Shown here: piece by piece, positions 1 to 8,766 of the stretch
Layout: each line of letters starts with the position of its first letter
How positions within the stretch are numbered: position 1 is the stretch's first letter
NCBI GenBank assembly: GCA_041855445.1
Contig: JBHAEG010000046.1
Coordinates: 1-56,083 of the forward strand
Source: Faucicola sp041855445
GTDB taxonomy: Bacteria > Pseudomonadota > Gammaproteobacteria > Pseudomonadales > Moraxellaceae
Direction: 5' to 3'
Length of the DNA: 56,083 nucleotides
Notes under the pieces: generated by a model
Seen by the model: the letters and a program-made list of their open reading frames with translations, nothing else
Databases searched by the model: none
What the model was told of the DNA's origin: nothing
Program-made: the position numbers and the translations under genes

Positions 1-22
1 AATTAAATTAAATTAAATTAAA
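1..22. repeat. Pentanucleotide tandem repeat (AATTA)n
   Basis: About four and a half head-to-tail copies of AATTA open the window and run into the stop codon of gluQ on the minus strand. The repeat may extend beyond the window edge, so its true length is unknown. It lies downstream of gluQ, so no effect on that gene's expression is expected. Confidence 0.7.
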
Positions 23-947
23 TAAACATTGGGCAAGATACTGATTTTTGCCCAATTAATGGTGAGCTATCCCATTGTTGCACAGCTTGTTTTAACATAA
101 TTTCTGGACGGTCTAACGCAACGTTGGGTTGTTGTAATAATGATAAAGCAAGCTGTATCAGTTTTGGGGCAGGATAGGGACTAATTGGTTCAGCAAGCGT
201 TTGTTTTGATAACTTCTGCCCTTGATTATTCACTAAAACTGGTAAATGATAATATTCTTTAATACATGGTAATTTAAGATAATTAATTAATGCTAACTGA
301 GGTATTGTTAAAGGCAAAATATCCAATCCTCGAATAACTTGATTAACCCCTTGTTTTGCATCGTCAATTACTACCGCTAACATATAATTTATCATACCAT
401 TTTTACGCTGTATGACAATATCGCCTATTTCTTGCTGTGGATTAGCACATTGGATACCTTGTAATTTATCAATAAACATCATGTCATAATTTGGCATTAT
501 CAAACGAATTTGTTGCTGTTGTCGTGATAATTTTTTATGTAAACATAACTGTGGATAGCGATAACTCGTTAATTGATGTTGTTGATTATATTGTTGTAAA
601 AACTTGCGACTACAATCACAAGCATAAGAAACTTGGGTTAATTGTTGATGTAAGATGTCTTGATAATCTGTCACATGTTGCGATTGATAATAAACTTCAC
701 CGTCCCAATGCAATCCTAATCGCTCTAAATCAAATAAAATTGCATCAGAAAATTCGGGACGACAACGCTCCCAGTCAGTGTCTTCTATGCGTAATAACCA
801 CTGACCACCTACCTGTCGAGAAATACAAAAACTGGCAACTGCCGTTATCAAAGACCCTAAATGCAGTCGCCCAGTTGGTGAAGGTGCAAAACGCCCAATT
901 GGTAAATTTTTATCAATACTATCGTTAATAATAATTGAATTAGGCAT
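18..947 (-). CDS. gluQ: Glutamyl-Q tRNA(Asp) synthetase
   Basis: GluQ (YadB) is a truncated paralogue of glutamyl-tRNA synthetase that activates glutamate and attaches it to queuosine in the anticodon of tRNA(Asp). The 309-residue protein shows the class I signature region RFAPSPTGRLHLGS (HIGH-type motif at residues 29-32), a Cys-x-Cys pair near residues 108-112 with later Tyr and Cys matching the zinc site of the family, and a KLSKQ motif near residue 240 in place of KMSKS. It lacks the C-terminal anticodon-binding domain, as expected. Its start overlaps the end of dksA by 8 bases, and dksA-gluQ linkage is widely conserved in gammaproteobacteria, so the two are probably cotranscribed. Confidence 0.95.
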   Translation of the reverse strand: MPNSIIINDSIDKNLPIGRFAPSPTGRLHLGSLITAVASFCISRQVGGQWLLRIEDTDWERCRPEFSDAILFDLERLGLHWDGEVYYQSQHVTDYQDILHQQLTQVSYACDCSRKFLQQYNQQHQLTSYRYPQLCLHKKLSRQQQQIRLIMPNYDMMFIDKLQGIQCANPQQEIGDIVIQRKNGMINYMLAVVIDDAKQGVNQVIRGLDILPLTIPQLALINYLKLPCIKEYYHLPVLVNNQGQKLSKQTLAEPISPYPAPKLIQLALSLLQQPNVALDRPEIMLKQAVQQWDSSPLIGQKSVSCPMFI

Positions 948-1377
948 GACCCCAGTTTTGTTTTTCTTTCATTTCTGCCAATGTTTTACAATCGATACAC
1001 TGTGTGGCAGTTGGTCTTGCCTCTAAACGGCGTAGCCCAATTTCAATGCCACACGTTTCACAAAAACCATAATCACCATTTACCATATCTGCCAAAGATT
1101 TATCGATTTTACGAATGAGTTTTCTTTCACGGTCTCGAGTGCGTAATGCCAATGCAAACTCTTCTTCTTGTGTTGCACGGTCGTTAATATCAGGCATTGC
1201 AGTCGATTCGTCTTGAATATAGGATTTTGTTGTTTCTGCTTCTTCTAGCAGTTGTTCTTTCCACATTAATAGTATCTGCTTAAAATGCTCAATTTGAGCA
1301 TCTGACATATATTCTTCACCATCAGCAGGCTGATAAGGGGTAAAAGTGAACTCTTGTTCAATTTTTGCCGTAGCCAT
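940..1377 (-). CDS. dksA: RNA polymerase-binding transcription factor DksA
   Basis: DksA enters the secondary channel of RNA polymerase and, with ppGpp, redirects transcription during the stringent response. The 145-residue protein has the coiled-coil tip motif DINDRA (the D-x-x-D-x-A of the family), followed by QEEEFALALRTRDRERKL and a four-cysteine zinc finger (CETC about 25 residues before CIDC). Length and sequence are very close to the E. coli protein. The ATG is preceded by AGGAATAAGG-type ribosome-binding sequence. It is the first gene of a two-gene unit with gluQ. Confidence 0.97.
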   Translation of the reverse strand: MATAKIEQEFTFTPYQPADGEEYMSDAQIEHFKQILLMWKEQLLEEAETTKSYIQDESTAMPDINDRATQEEEFALALRTRDRERKLIRKIDKSLADMVNGDYGFCETCGIEIGLRRLEARPTATQCIDCKTLAEMKEKQNWGHA

Positions 1378-1416
1378 GACCTTATTCCTCTAGAATAAAT
1401 TTAGATTAAATAAAAG

Positions 1417-2247
1417 TTACATAGTATCTAATCTTTTTACGCCTGTTTCAAGTTTTCCATCGTTATATAACGTTATCCATCGAAATCCAGCCTGATTTTT
1501 TTTATCCAGACAAAAATTTTGTTCAAATGGTTTAAACTGAACGCTAGTTGCAGGCACACTATACATGGATATGTCGCCATTGCGTAAATGATGTTCTTGA
1601 TGTACATGACCGACAATGACTGCTTTTAATTTTTGTTGATAAACAGAAACAATTTTCCAAAAATCTTGATGATTTTTCAACATATGATTGTCAATCCATG
1701 TAGAGCCGACAGGTAAAACATGATGATGGTTAAAAATAATACATGGTTTTTTAGATTTTTTTAAAGAATTATCTAACCAATTTAATGTTTCTAAAGGAAA
1801 AGACCCATATACTTTACCAGGAACACTGGAATCTAAAAATAATAAATTCCAATAAGGGGTTTCAACTTGATGACAATCAACTAAACGTTTATCAGCAACT
1901 ACAGGTAAATGTTCCCTTTGTTCAAACGGCAAATGACAATTTAACTCATAAGTAACATCATGATTGCCCGCAATACATAAAAATGGGCAAGATAATTTTT
2001 TTAATTTAGTAAAAACTCTATCATAAGTTACTGGCGTTGGCTCGTGTGCTAAATCACCAGTCACCACCACAAAATCTATGAATGGAAAATCTTTTATAAT
2101 GTTATCTAAAATGATGTCAAAAGAACGCTCGTATAATTTACCTCGAGGGTCATTTGATGGATATTCAAATAAATGTAAGTCACTAATTTGAACCATCGTT
2201 AAATGATTTATATTTCTTTGTGATAATGTCGTAAACGGCGTGACCAA
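1417..2247 (-). CDS. cpdA: 3',5'-cyclic-AMP phosphodiesterase CpdA / metallophosphoesterase
   Basis: This is a cytoplasmic calcineurin-like phosphoesterase of the CpdA (Icc) type, which hydrolyses cAMP. The metal-ligand motifs appear in order: SDLHLF, TGDLAHEP, AGNHD, FNHHH and GHVHQEHH. I place the start at a TTG at 2247 because AAGGA lies eight bases upstream. A longer form from another TTG at 2280 (287 residues) is possible but has a short spacer, and the first ATG (2196) is only two residues before the catalytic QISD. Cyclic-AMP specificity is inferred from the family; related phosphodiesterases could look similar. Confidence 0.85.
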   Translation of the reverse strand: MVTPFTTLSQRNINHLTMVQISDLHLFEYPSNDPRGKLYERSFDIILDNIIKDFPFIDFVVVTGDLAHEPTPVTYDRVFTKLKKLSCPFLCIAGNHDVTYELNCHLPFEQREHLPVVADKRLVDCHQVETPYWNLLFLDSSVPGKVYGSFPLETLNWLDNSLKKSKKPCIIFNHHHVLPVGSTWIDNHMLKNHQDFWKIVSVYQQKLKAVIVGHVHQEHHLRNGDISMYSVPATSVQFKPFEQNFCLDKKNQAGFRWITLYNDGKLETGVKRLDTM

Positions 2248-2329
2248 GTTTATTTTCCTTACTGTATTTAAAAACCACAAAACATCCTAAAATATGACAA
2301 AATGGATAAAAAATTATTTGGTTTTTCAA

Positions 2330-2914
2330 TTATTTATTTAACAATGACTGACAGGTCTGACAAATACCCGAAATTTCTATCACACTTGACTGAATTGAAA
2401 ATTGCGTCTGTTGAGTAATATGGCTTAATAAATCATGTACTGCATTGGTACTAAATTCTTGGACTTGTTTACAGTTTTGACAAATCAAAAAAGCAGCAAT
2501 ATGCTGATTGCGAGGGTGGCAACAAGGAATAAACGCATTTGCTGAATTTAACTGATGAATAAAACCATGTGCTAATAAAAAATCTAAACTACGATAAACT
2601 GTTGGTGGGGCTATTATTTTTTTTGTTGATTGTTGTTGTAATTGAGCTAACAATTCATAAGCACCAATAGGGGCTGTGGATTGCAAAATTAGACGATATA
2701 CTCGCTCTCGCAATGGGGTAAAACGCAAACCTTGTGTATGGCAAGCTTGTTTTGCCAAAAAAATACGTTGTTCAATGTCATGCACTGAATGAGTATGTAA
2801 AGTGTGGCAATGTTCCTGTGACGGCGTATCTAAATGAGCTTGCATAACAACAAAAAAATCAAGACGGACAGGGTCTTTATTGTAACAGAACTCGATTTTA
2901 ACGCCAATACTCAT
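2330..2914 (-). CDS. zur: Fur-family metalloregulator, Zur-like
   Basis: This Fur-superfamily repressor most resembles the zinc-uptake regulator Zur. A winged-helix domain (LRFTPLRERVYRLI to APPTVYRSLDFL) is followed by the metal-binding dimerisation domain with CxxC pairs (CQNC and CQTC) and His/Cys-rich HQL...CCHPRNQHI. The two CxxC pairs fit a structural zinc site, and the short HPRNQH stretch favours Zur over Fur. I choose ATG 2914 because TTAAGG sits six bases before it. ATG 2845 would give a more typical 171-residue protein, and a TTG at 2929 is also open. It is divergent from the atpI-like gene, and a palindrome in that promoter could be an operator. Confidence 0.8.
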   Translation of the reverse strand: MSIGVKIEFCYNKDPVRLDFFVVMQAHLDTPSQEHCHTLHTHSVHDIEQRIFLAKQACHTQGLRFTPLRERVYRLILQSTAPIGAYELLAQLQQQSTKKIIAPPTVYRSLDFLLAHGFIHQLNSANAFIPCCHPRNQHIAAFLICQNCKQVQEFSTNAVHDLLSHITQQTQFSIQSSVIEISGICQTCQSLLNK

Positions 2915-2960
2915 AATAAACCTTAACAAAAATGAACAAAAAATTCATTTTCTCTTAATA

Positions 2961-2989
2961 TTGTGTAATATATTATCGTCATATATAAT
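2961..2989 (+). promoter_or_regulatory. Sigma-70-type promoter with internal palindrome upstream of atpI-like gene
   Basis: TTGTGT, a 17-base spacer and a perfect TATAAT lie 35 bases before the atpI-like start. The spacer contains the palindrome TAATATATTA (2966-2975), which lies between this gene and the divergent zur-like gene. Zur operators are AT-rich palindromes, so autoregulation is conceivable, but this is inference only. Confidence 0.5.
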
Positions 2990-3023
2990 AGCTCTTTTTA
3001 TTTTTTTCAACTAAATTTTAGCA

Positions 3024-3428
3024 ATGACTCAGCCAGCCCAGCGATTTCATGTTCAAGCCACCAAGTTAGCAAAAATCATTCGACAGCAGACATGGATTTT
3101 ATTTGCGATTACTATGTTTAGTATGGCGATAGACTTTTTGTTACAAGATAAACTTTTTTCAATGAGTAAAAATATATTGTCAGGCGGATTAGTGGCTTGG
3201 CTTGGCTATTATATCTTTACTAAAATTGCCTTACGACAATCTGGCTACCGTTTTCGTAAACAAGTTGTACATAATTTTTATATTGGACAAATGGTAAAAT
3301 GGCTCATTGTATTAATTGGGTTTGCAGTGGTATTTAGTCAGGTTCAACCTTTAAAACCAATTTGGGTTTTTGTTGGTTTTTTTATTTTACAAGTCACTAA
3401 TATTATTCTCACTTATAAAAATAGTTAA
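3024..3428 (+). CDS. atpI: ATP synthase subunit I-like membrane protein
   Basis: The 134-residue protein has four predicted membrane segments (about residues 24-41, 50-71, 92-108 and 112-130) and the general look of AtpI, the small protein that helps c-ring assembly or magnesium supply for F-type ATP synthase. AtpI normally begins the atp operon, but here the next gene is ppx behind its own promoter, and no atpB follows. Either this is a detached atpI or another small four-helix protein of similar build. A poor Shine-Dalgarno is visible before ATG 3024. Confidence 0.6.
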   Translation: MTQPAQRFHVQATKLAKIIRQQTWILFAITMFSMAIDFLLQDKLFSMSKNILSGGLVAWLGYYIFTKIALRQSGYRFRKQVVHNFYIGQMVKWLIVLIGFAVVFSQVQPLKPIWVFVGFFILQVTNIILTYKNS

Positions 3429-3441
3429 GTAAAAAAACGGC

Positions 3442-3471
3442 TTGTCACTCACCCATATAAATGCGTACAAT
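3442..3471 (+). promoter_or_regulatory. Predicted sigma-70 promoter of ppx
   Basis: TTGTCA and TACAAT are separated by 18 bases, 31 bases upstream of the ppx start codon. The match is good for both hexamers, and it separates ppx transcription from the upstream atpI-like gene. Confidence 0.6.
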
Positions 3472-3501
3472 GGACGTTATTTATAAAAACAAGAGTTATC
3501 T

Positions 3502-5010
3502 ATGCCAAATTTATTAACAGAAAATGAACTGATGGCAGCCATTGATATTGGTTCAAACAGTTTTCACCTTGCCATTGCTCGCCTTGACCATGATGAAGTA
3601 CGAAAACTTGCCTCAATGTCCGAAAAAGTACAGTTAGCAGCGGGACTTGATGAAAATAATTATTTATCGGAGGAGGCTCAACAACGTGGGTTGGATTGTT
3701 TGGCTCGTTTTATGGGACGATTAGATGCAGTATCTGCCCATCGTTTACGCATTGTGGCAACCAATGCATTACGCCAAGCCAAAAACGCTGATGAATTTAT
3801 AAAAAAAGCCAACGCTATTTTACCAAAACCGATAGAAGTCATTGCAGGACGTGAAGAGGCTCGTCTAATTTATTTAGGTGTATCACATACCAATGCTGGC
3901 ACGGGAAAGCGTTTAGTCATTGATATTGGCGGTGGTTCAACAGAATTTATTATTGGTAAAGGATTTGAGCCATTACTCACTGAAAGCTTACAAATGGGCT
4001 GTGTAGCTTATACAAAAGCTTTTTTTAATGATGGTGAAATTAGTGAAAAAGCCTTTAACAAAGCGATATCATCAGCACGCAAAGAAGTATTAGTCATTAG
4101 CCGTAATTACCAAAAAACAGGTTGGGATAATGTCACGGGTTCAAGTGGTACAATTAAAGCTGTTAGACAAATTTTGATTAACCTTGGCTTGGCTGATGCT
4201 AAAAATCGAATTACTTATCAAGGCTTAAAAGAAATTCAAAAACAACTACTAAAAGCTAAGCATATCAATCATATTAATTTTGCTGATATTAAAGAAAATC
4301 GTAAAGCGGTCTTACCTGCTGGCGTTGCGATTTTATTAGCAATCATGACAGTTTTAGGGATTGATACCATTGATTATTCTGATGGGGCGTTACGTGAAGG
4401 CGTGATGTATGATATGCTTGGACGTTTTAGCAGTGAAGACGTACGCGACCGTAGTGTCATGGCATTGATGAACCGCTACTCTGTAGATAAAAAACAAGCC
4501 AAACGTGTGGTTAAAACCAGTCAAGTATTATTCAATCAAATGAAAAATCGTTTACAGCTAAGCGAAGAAGATGCCGACTTATTACGGCGAACGGCTTTTT
4601 TACATGAAATTGGTTTAGCCATCAGTCATAGCAGTTATCACCGTCATAGTGCCTATTTACTGGCAAATTCAGATATTGATGGTTTTTCTCAAATTGACCA
4701 ACATCACATGGCAAAACTTGCCCAATATCACCGCCGAAAATTAAAACAAGATGGACTGGACGATGTTAAAGCTGTTGGTGGCGATAGTTTAGTTTATTTA
4801 TGTTTATTATTACGTTTAGCAGTTCGGCTACATTATAGCCGTAGTAAACAAGATATTCCTGAAATCCAACTTGTCGCTAATGACAAAAACCATTGGGAAA
4901 TTCATTTATTATCAGATACAAACAAAGGCAATACTGCCTTAATTATCTCTGATTTACAAGATGAAATTGAGTCCTTTCAACGTTGGGGCTTTAAGCTAAC
5001 AATACATTAA
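3502..5010 (+). CDS. ppx: Exopolyphosphatase (Ppx/GppA family)
   Basis: Ppx removes terminal phosphates from inorganic polyphosphate; the related GppA acts on pppGpp. The 502-residue protein has the ASKHA ATPase-fold signatures AAIDIGSNSFHLAIA at residues 13-27 and DIGGGSTEFIIGKG in the middle, the SSGT loop, and a C-terminal HD-like helical domain (FLHEIGLAISHSSYHRHSAY) as in full-length bacterial Ppx/GppA. This family cannot be split into Ppx and GppA by eye, but the length fits Ppx. The gene has its own promoter and is followed 33 bases later by accA. Confidence 0.9.
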   Translation: MPNLLTENELMAAIDIGSNSFHLAIARLDHDEVRKLASMSEKVQLAAGLDENNYLSEEAQQRGLDCLARFMGRLDAVSAHRLRIVATNALRQAKNADEFIKKANAILPKPIEVIAGREEARLIYLGVSHTNAGTGKRLVIDIGGGSTEFIIGKGFEPLLTESLQMGCVAYTKAFFNDGEISEKAFNKAISSARKEVLVISRNYQKTGWDNVTGSSGTIKAVRQILINLGLADAKNRITYQGLKEIQKQLLKAKHINHINFADIKENRKAVLPAGVAILLAIMTVLGIDTIDYSDGALREGVMYDMLGRFSSEDVRDRSVMALMNRYSVDKKQAKRVVKTSQVLFNQMKNRLQLSEEDADLLRRTAFLHEIGLAISHSSYHRHSAYLLANSDIDGFSQIDQHHMAKLAQYHRRKLKQDGLDDVKAVGGDSLVYLCLLLRLAVRLHYSRSKQDIPEIQLVANDKNHWEIHLLSDTNKGNTALIISDLQDEIESFQRWGFKLTIH

Positions 5011-5043
5011 ACCTGAAATGAATAGATATGTAAGGAAAATTTT

Positions 5044-5844
5044 ATGAGTGTTTGGGAAAAAGTTCAACTTGCACGCCATGCCAAACGTCCATTATTTTTA
5101 GATTATGCCCATCAACTATTTACTGAATTTGACATTTTGCAAGGTGACCGAGCGTTTGCTGATGACAAAGCGATTTTAGGTGGATTGGCTCGATTTGATG
5201 GACAGCCTGTCATGTTAATTGGGCAACATCGAGGCAGAAGCACTCGGGAACGTATCGAACATAATTTTGGTATGGCAAACCCTGAGGGCTATCGCAAAGT
5301 TATTCGATTGGTCAAAATGGCAGAACGTTTTAACTTGCCAGTCATGACCTTTATCGATACACAAGGTGCATATCCTGGGGTCGGTGCAGAAGAACGAGGA
5401 CAAGCACAAGCGATTGCTGAAAGTTTAGCGGTTTTTTCTGCACTCAAAGTGCCAGTGATTGCCACAGTCATTGGTGAAGGTGGTTCAGGTGGGGCGTTAG
5501 CAATTGGCGTTGCTGACAAAGTTAATATGTTAGAAAATAGTATTTATTCAGTCATTTCTCCCGAAGGCTGTGCCTCAATTTTATGGAAAACTGCTGAAAA
5601 AGCCCCTCAAGCCAGTGAAGCTTTACGTCTAAATGCTGATAATTTAAAAGCATTGGGGTTAATTGATGAAGTAGTGGCTGAAGGCGATGGCGCCCATATT
5701 GAAACCAATACAGTCATGAAAAACTTAAAAAATACTTTAAAAAATCAGCTTGACGAATTAATACAACTTGACGATGACCAACGATGCGAACAACGTTACC
5801 AAAGATTGATGACTTTCAACAGTCAGCTATCTTGTCAAGCGTAA
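5044..5844 (+). CDS. accA: Acetyl-CoA carboxylase carboxyltransferase subunit alpha
   Basis: AccA is the alpha chain of the carboxyltransferase that moves carboxyl from carboxybiotin to acetyl-CoA, the committed step of fatty-acid synthesis; it works with AccD. The crotonase-like core is clear: DTQGAYPGVGAEERGQ, VIGEGGSGGALAIGVAD and SVISPEGCASILWKTAEKA. At 266 residues it is about 50 shorter than E. coli AccA, lacking the N-terminal helix, as I recall also for Acinetobacter. AAGGAAAATTTT precedes the ATG. Its last 61 bases overlap tilS in another frame. Confidence 0.96.
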   Translation: MSVWEKVQLARHAKRPLFLDYAHQLFTEFDILQGDRAFADDKAILGGLARFDGQPVMLIGQHRGRSTRERIEHNFGMANPEGYRKVIRLVKMAERFNLPVMTFIDTQGAYPGVGAEERGQAQAIAESLAVFSALKVPVIATVIGEGGSGGALAIGVADKVNMLENSIYSVISPEGCASILWKTAEKAPQASEALRLNADNLKALGLIDEVVAEGDGAHIETNTVMKNLKNTLKNQLDELIQLDDDQRCEQRYQRLMTFNSQLSCQA

Positions 5845-7238
5845 AACAAAGTTTTCAACAATATATTGAAAAAAACTCTGTTTATTCACAAAAAATCTGG
5901 TTAGCATGTAGTGGTGGACGAGACTCTATCGTGCTACTATACGCATGCTATTTATTAGCACTACCTATTCATGTCATTCATATTAATCATAAAATTCAAC
6001 TAACAAGTGATGACTGGCAAGATTTTGTTGAAAAATTTTGCCAAAATTTAAATATACCTTATATTAGTAAAACTTTACAATGGCAATCCATCACGAATAT
6101 TAACGAACAACATGCCCGCCAAGCTCGCTATCATACCATTAGCCAAATTGTTGAAGAGCAAGCTATTCTTGCTTTGGCTCATCATGCTGATGACCAAGCA
6201 GAAACGATTTTAATCAATCTATGTCAAGGCACTGGTTTAGCTGGTTTATCAGGAATGCAACCATTTAAAAAACAACAAGAATTCAGCAAAACTTTATGGC
6301 TATGGCGACCATTATTAAATGTCAGCCGTGAACAAATTAGTCAGTTTGCCTATCATTATCAGCTTGATTTTGTTGATGACCCGACCAATATTGGCGATAA
6401 AAATCAACGTGCTTGGTTACGACAATCAATCATGCCATTATTAAAAAGTAGATTTAATCATTTTTTAGCAAATGTTCAACGAACCAGTCAAAATATTTAT
6501 GAAGCTCAACAATTAGTACAGCAACAAATCGAACAAGATTTGATAAGTTGTCAATTTATTCATCATTGGACATACGGTCAAAAATGCTTATATATCAATG
6601 AGCTAAAAAAACTTGAACAATATCGCTGTTTTGCATTATTACATTATTGGATAAAAGATAAACAAAAATATGCTCCAAATCGTCAATTTATTCAACAAGT
6701 TTATCAATTAATCCAGCATACAAACAGTGAACATCAAACTATTTTACAATGGCAAGGACTGCATATTCGCCGTCATCAACAAAAGTTATATTTTTTATCT
6801 CAAGATTATGTAGAGTTATTACAAAAATCTTCTGTTAAAAATTTAAAATATGTTATTAACAATAATCAACAAACATTTTTTATTTTACAAAAAACCTCAA
6901 CATATCAATTACAGCTAATTAATTTTTACAATAATATTCATTTAGAAAAAATCATTATTCGTCCTGTTTTACATGGAGAACGTTTTCAACGATTGGGACA
7001 AACATTTCATGAAACGTTAAAAAAACTTGCTCAACGTTTTCATATACCAAGCTGGGAGCGAAGTTTGGCATGGGTCATTGAGGATATGAACCAACAAAAA
7101 TTAGCGATTTTATTGCCACAATTAGCGATTTGGCTTCATGATGCGTCTTTTTATCAGATTAATTTACAGCAACCTTGTAGCTGGCAGTTGCAGTTTGTAA
7201 AACAAAATCCCATCAAAAAAACTTTGAATATGTGCTAG
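5784..7238 (+). CDS. tilS: tRNA(Ile)-lysidine synthase
   Basis: TilS uses ATP and lysine to convert C34 of the tRNA(Ile2) CAT anticodon to lysidine, so that AUA is read correctly; it is essential in most bacteria. The PP-loop SGGRDS is at residues 43-48, followed by the family stretches HINHKIQ and ALAHHADDQAETILINL and a C-terminal domain with PVLHGERFQRLGQ. At 484 residues it is slightly longer than the E. coli enzyme. The start at 5784 lies 61 bases inside accA, giving a long out-of-frame overlap. No better downstream start leaves an intact N-terminus, so translational coupling with accA is likely. Confidence 0.93.
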   Translation: MRTTLPKIDDFQQSAILSSVKQSFQQYIEKNSVYSQKIWLACSGGRDSIVLLYACYLLALPIHVIHINHKIQLTSDDWQDFVEKFCQNLNIPYISKTLQWQSITNINEQHARQARYHTISQIVEEQAILALAHHADDQAETILINLCQGTGLAGLSGMQPFKKQQEFSKTLWLWRPLLNVSREQISQFAYHYQLDFVDDPTNIGDKNQRAWLRQSIMPLLKSRFNHFLANVQRTSQNIYEAQQLVQQQIEQDLISCQFIHHWTYGQKCLYINELKKLEQYRCFALLHYWIKDKQKYAPNRQFIQQVYQLIQHTNSEHQTILQWQGLHIRRHQQKLYFLSQDYVELLQKSSVKNLKYVINNNQQTFFILQKTSTYQLQLINFYNNIHLEKIIIRPVLHGERFQRLGQTFHETLKKLAQRFHIPSWERSLAWVIEDMNQQKLAILLPQLAIWLHDASFYQINLQQPCSWQLQFVKQNPIKKTLNMC

Positions 7239-7306
7239 ACTTAGCAACCATTTTATTTTGTCTTAATTTTAAAATCTTTAATTTTCTCGTATTAGGAAAC
7301 AAATAT

Positions 7307-8134
7307 ATGCTAACGCAGGTAACTTCATCAATCGCTTTTATTGGTGGTGGTAATATGGCTCAGGCTCTTATTGTGGGGTTGCTAGCAAAAGGGCTGTCGG
7401 CAAATCAGTTACACGTTGTTGATACAGATTTACAAAAATTACAAATTTTTGCCCAGCAAGGTATTCATACTTATTTGGCTGATGATGTGGCTTTGGCAAT
7501 CAGTCAGGTGGATACGGTAATTTTGGCGGTAAAACCACAGGTTTTAAAGCAAGTTTTATTACCATTAAAATCTTTTTGGCAAAATCATTTAGTCATTTCA
7601 ATTGTAGCTGGCATTGCAACAGATAGTTTACAACAGTGGTTAGCAGATAATGTAAGTGTAGTACGAGCTATGCCAAATACGCCTGCAATGGTGCAACAAG
7701 GGGCTACTGGTTTATATGCGACAACGAATGTTAATCAAGCACAAAAACAACTGGCTGAACAAATTTTATCCGCAACTGGACTGGCATTGTGGGTAGATAA
7801 TGAACAATTATTACATAGCGTTACTGCGATTTCAGGGTCAGCTCCCGCCTACTTTTTTTATTTGTTAGAACATATGATTGCTACAGGGCAAAAGCTCGGC
7901 TTATCACATGAACAAGCAACTGCTTTAGCAATACAAACGGCGATAGGGTCAGCAAAAATGGCACAAATCAGTGCCGATAGTCCAGCCCAACTTCGCCAAA
8001 AAGTCACATCACCTAACGGCACGACACAATCCGCCATTGAAACAATGCAAGCCAATCAAATGGATAGCATTATTGAACAAGCAATGCAGGCGTGTTTTGA
8101 GCGTTCACAACAAATCAGCAAAGAATTTGGTTGA
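7307..8134 (+). CDS. proC: Pyrroline-5-carboxylate reductase
   Basis: ProC catalyses the last step of proline synthesis, NAD(P)H-dependent reduction of pyrroline-5-carboxylate. The N-terminal Rossmann motif is AFIGGGNMAQALI, the middle shows VVRAMPNTPAMVQQGATGLY, and the C-terminal dimerisation domain has AISGSAPAYFFYLLEHM and the TSPNGTTQSAIE loop. The reading frame is open from 7232, but ATG 7307 is preceded by AGGAAA at seven bases and begins just before the cofactor motif, giving a normal 275-residue enzyme. Confidence 0.95.
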   Translation: MLTQVTSSIAFIGGGNMAQALIVGLLAKGLSANQLHVVDTDLQKLQIFAQQGIHTYLADDVALAISQVDTVILAVKPQVLKQVLLPLKSFWQNHLVISIVAGIATDSLQQWLADNVSVVRAMPNTPAMVQQGATGLYATTNVNQAQKQLAEQILSATGLALWVDNEQLLHSVTAISGSAPAYFFYLLEHMIATGQKLGLSHEQATALAIQTAIGSAKMAQISADSPAQLRQKVTSPNGTTQSAIETMQANQMDSIIEQAMQACFERSQQISKEFG

Positions 8135-8197
8135 TAATTGTCGAAAATTTTAGCAATATTAATGAATTTTTGTTAATAAATGAGGTTGTAAAATTAC

Positions 8198-8761
8198 ATG
8201 AATTTATGGTTGGGAAGTATATTTGATATTGTCATTGGTTTTACAATGCTATTGATATTTTTTCGATTTATGTTGCAATTTGCAGAAATTACCGAAAAAA
8301 ATCCCTATGCAAAACCTGCCTATCAATTAACAAAAATTGTTGATGTATTTGGGCGAATTTTCCCTACAATTGGTAATGGTCGTATTAATACTTCAGCATT
8401 AGTATTAATGTTTATTTTACGATTATTGTTTTTGTGGGGTAGTGCTGGTTTAATTGGCAAACAATACACACCTTTAGAATTGTTTTTTATCAGTAGCATT
8501 TCGTTAATCATTGACTTTTTACGAATGTGTCAATATTTGATTTTTGCATCATTTATTATTAGCTGGATAGTATTATTTAGCAATAGTTTACACCCAATGT
8601 TAGCCATTATTGCCCAACTGAGTAATCCAATTATTGCCCCATTTCGTAAATTTATTCAGCCCGTGGGTATGTTTGACCTAGCACCGATGATTGCATTTTT
8701 TGTGATTATACTGGCAAAAGAAAGTATTGGTATCATTGCCAGTAATATTTTAACAATGTAG
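8198..8761 (+). CDS. YggT family integral membrane protein
   Basis: The 187-residue protein has two tandem YggT-type halves, each with two membrane helices and the loop patterns ITEKNPYAKPAYQLT (first half) and HPMLAIIAQLSNPIIAPFRKFIQP (second half). The family sits next to proC/yggS in many bacteria and has been linked loosely to osmotic tolerance and cell-division-associated loci. The gene follows proC by 63 bases with GAGG upstream of the ATG, so it is probably in the same transcription unit. Molecular function is unknown. Confidence 0.88.
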   Translation: MNLWLGSIFDIVIGFTMLLIFFRFMLQFAEITEKNPYAKPAYQLTKIVDVFGRIFPTIGNGRINTSALVLMFILRLLFLWGSAGLIGKQYTPLELFFISSISLIIDFLRMCQYLIFASFIISWIVLFSNSLHPMLAIIAQLSNPIIAPFRKFIQPVGMFDLAPMIAFFVIILAKESIGIIASNILTM

Positions 8762-8766
8762 TTATA

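Noticed and set aside
1..22. AATTA repeat as a phase-variation switch
   Set aside because: It lies at the 3' end of gluQ, not in a promoter or coding start, so a switch effect is unlikely. The left edge is cut by the window, so only the repeat itself is reported.
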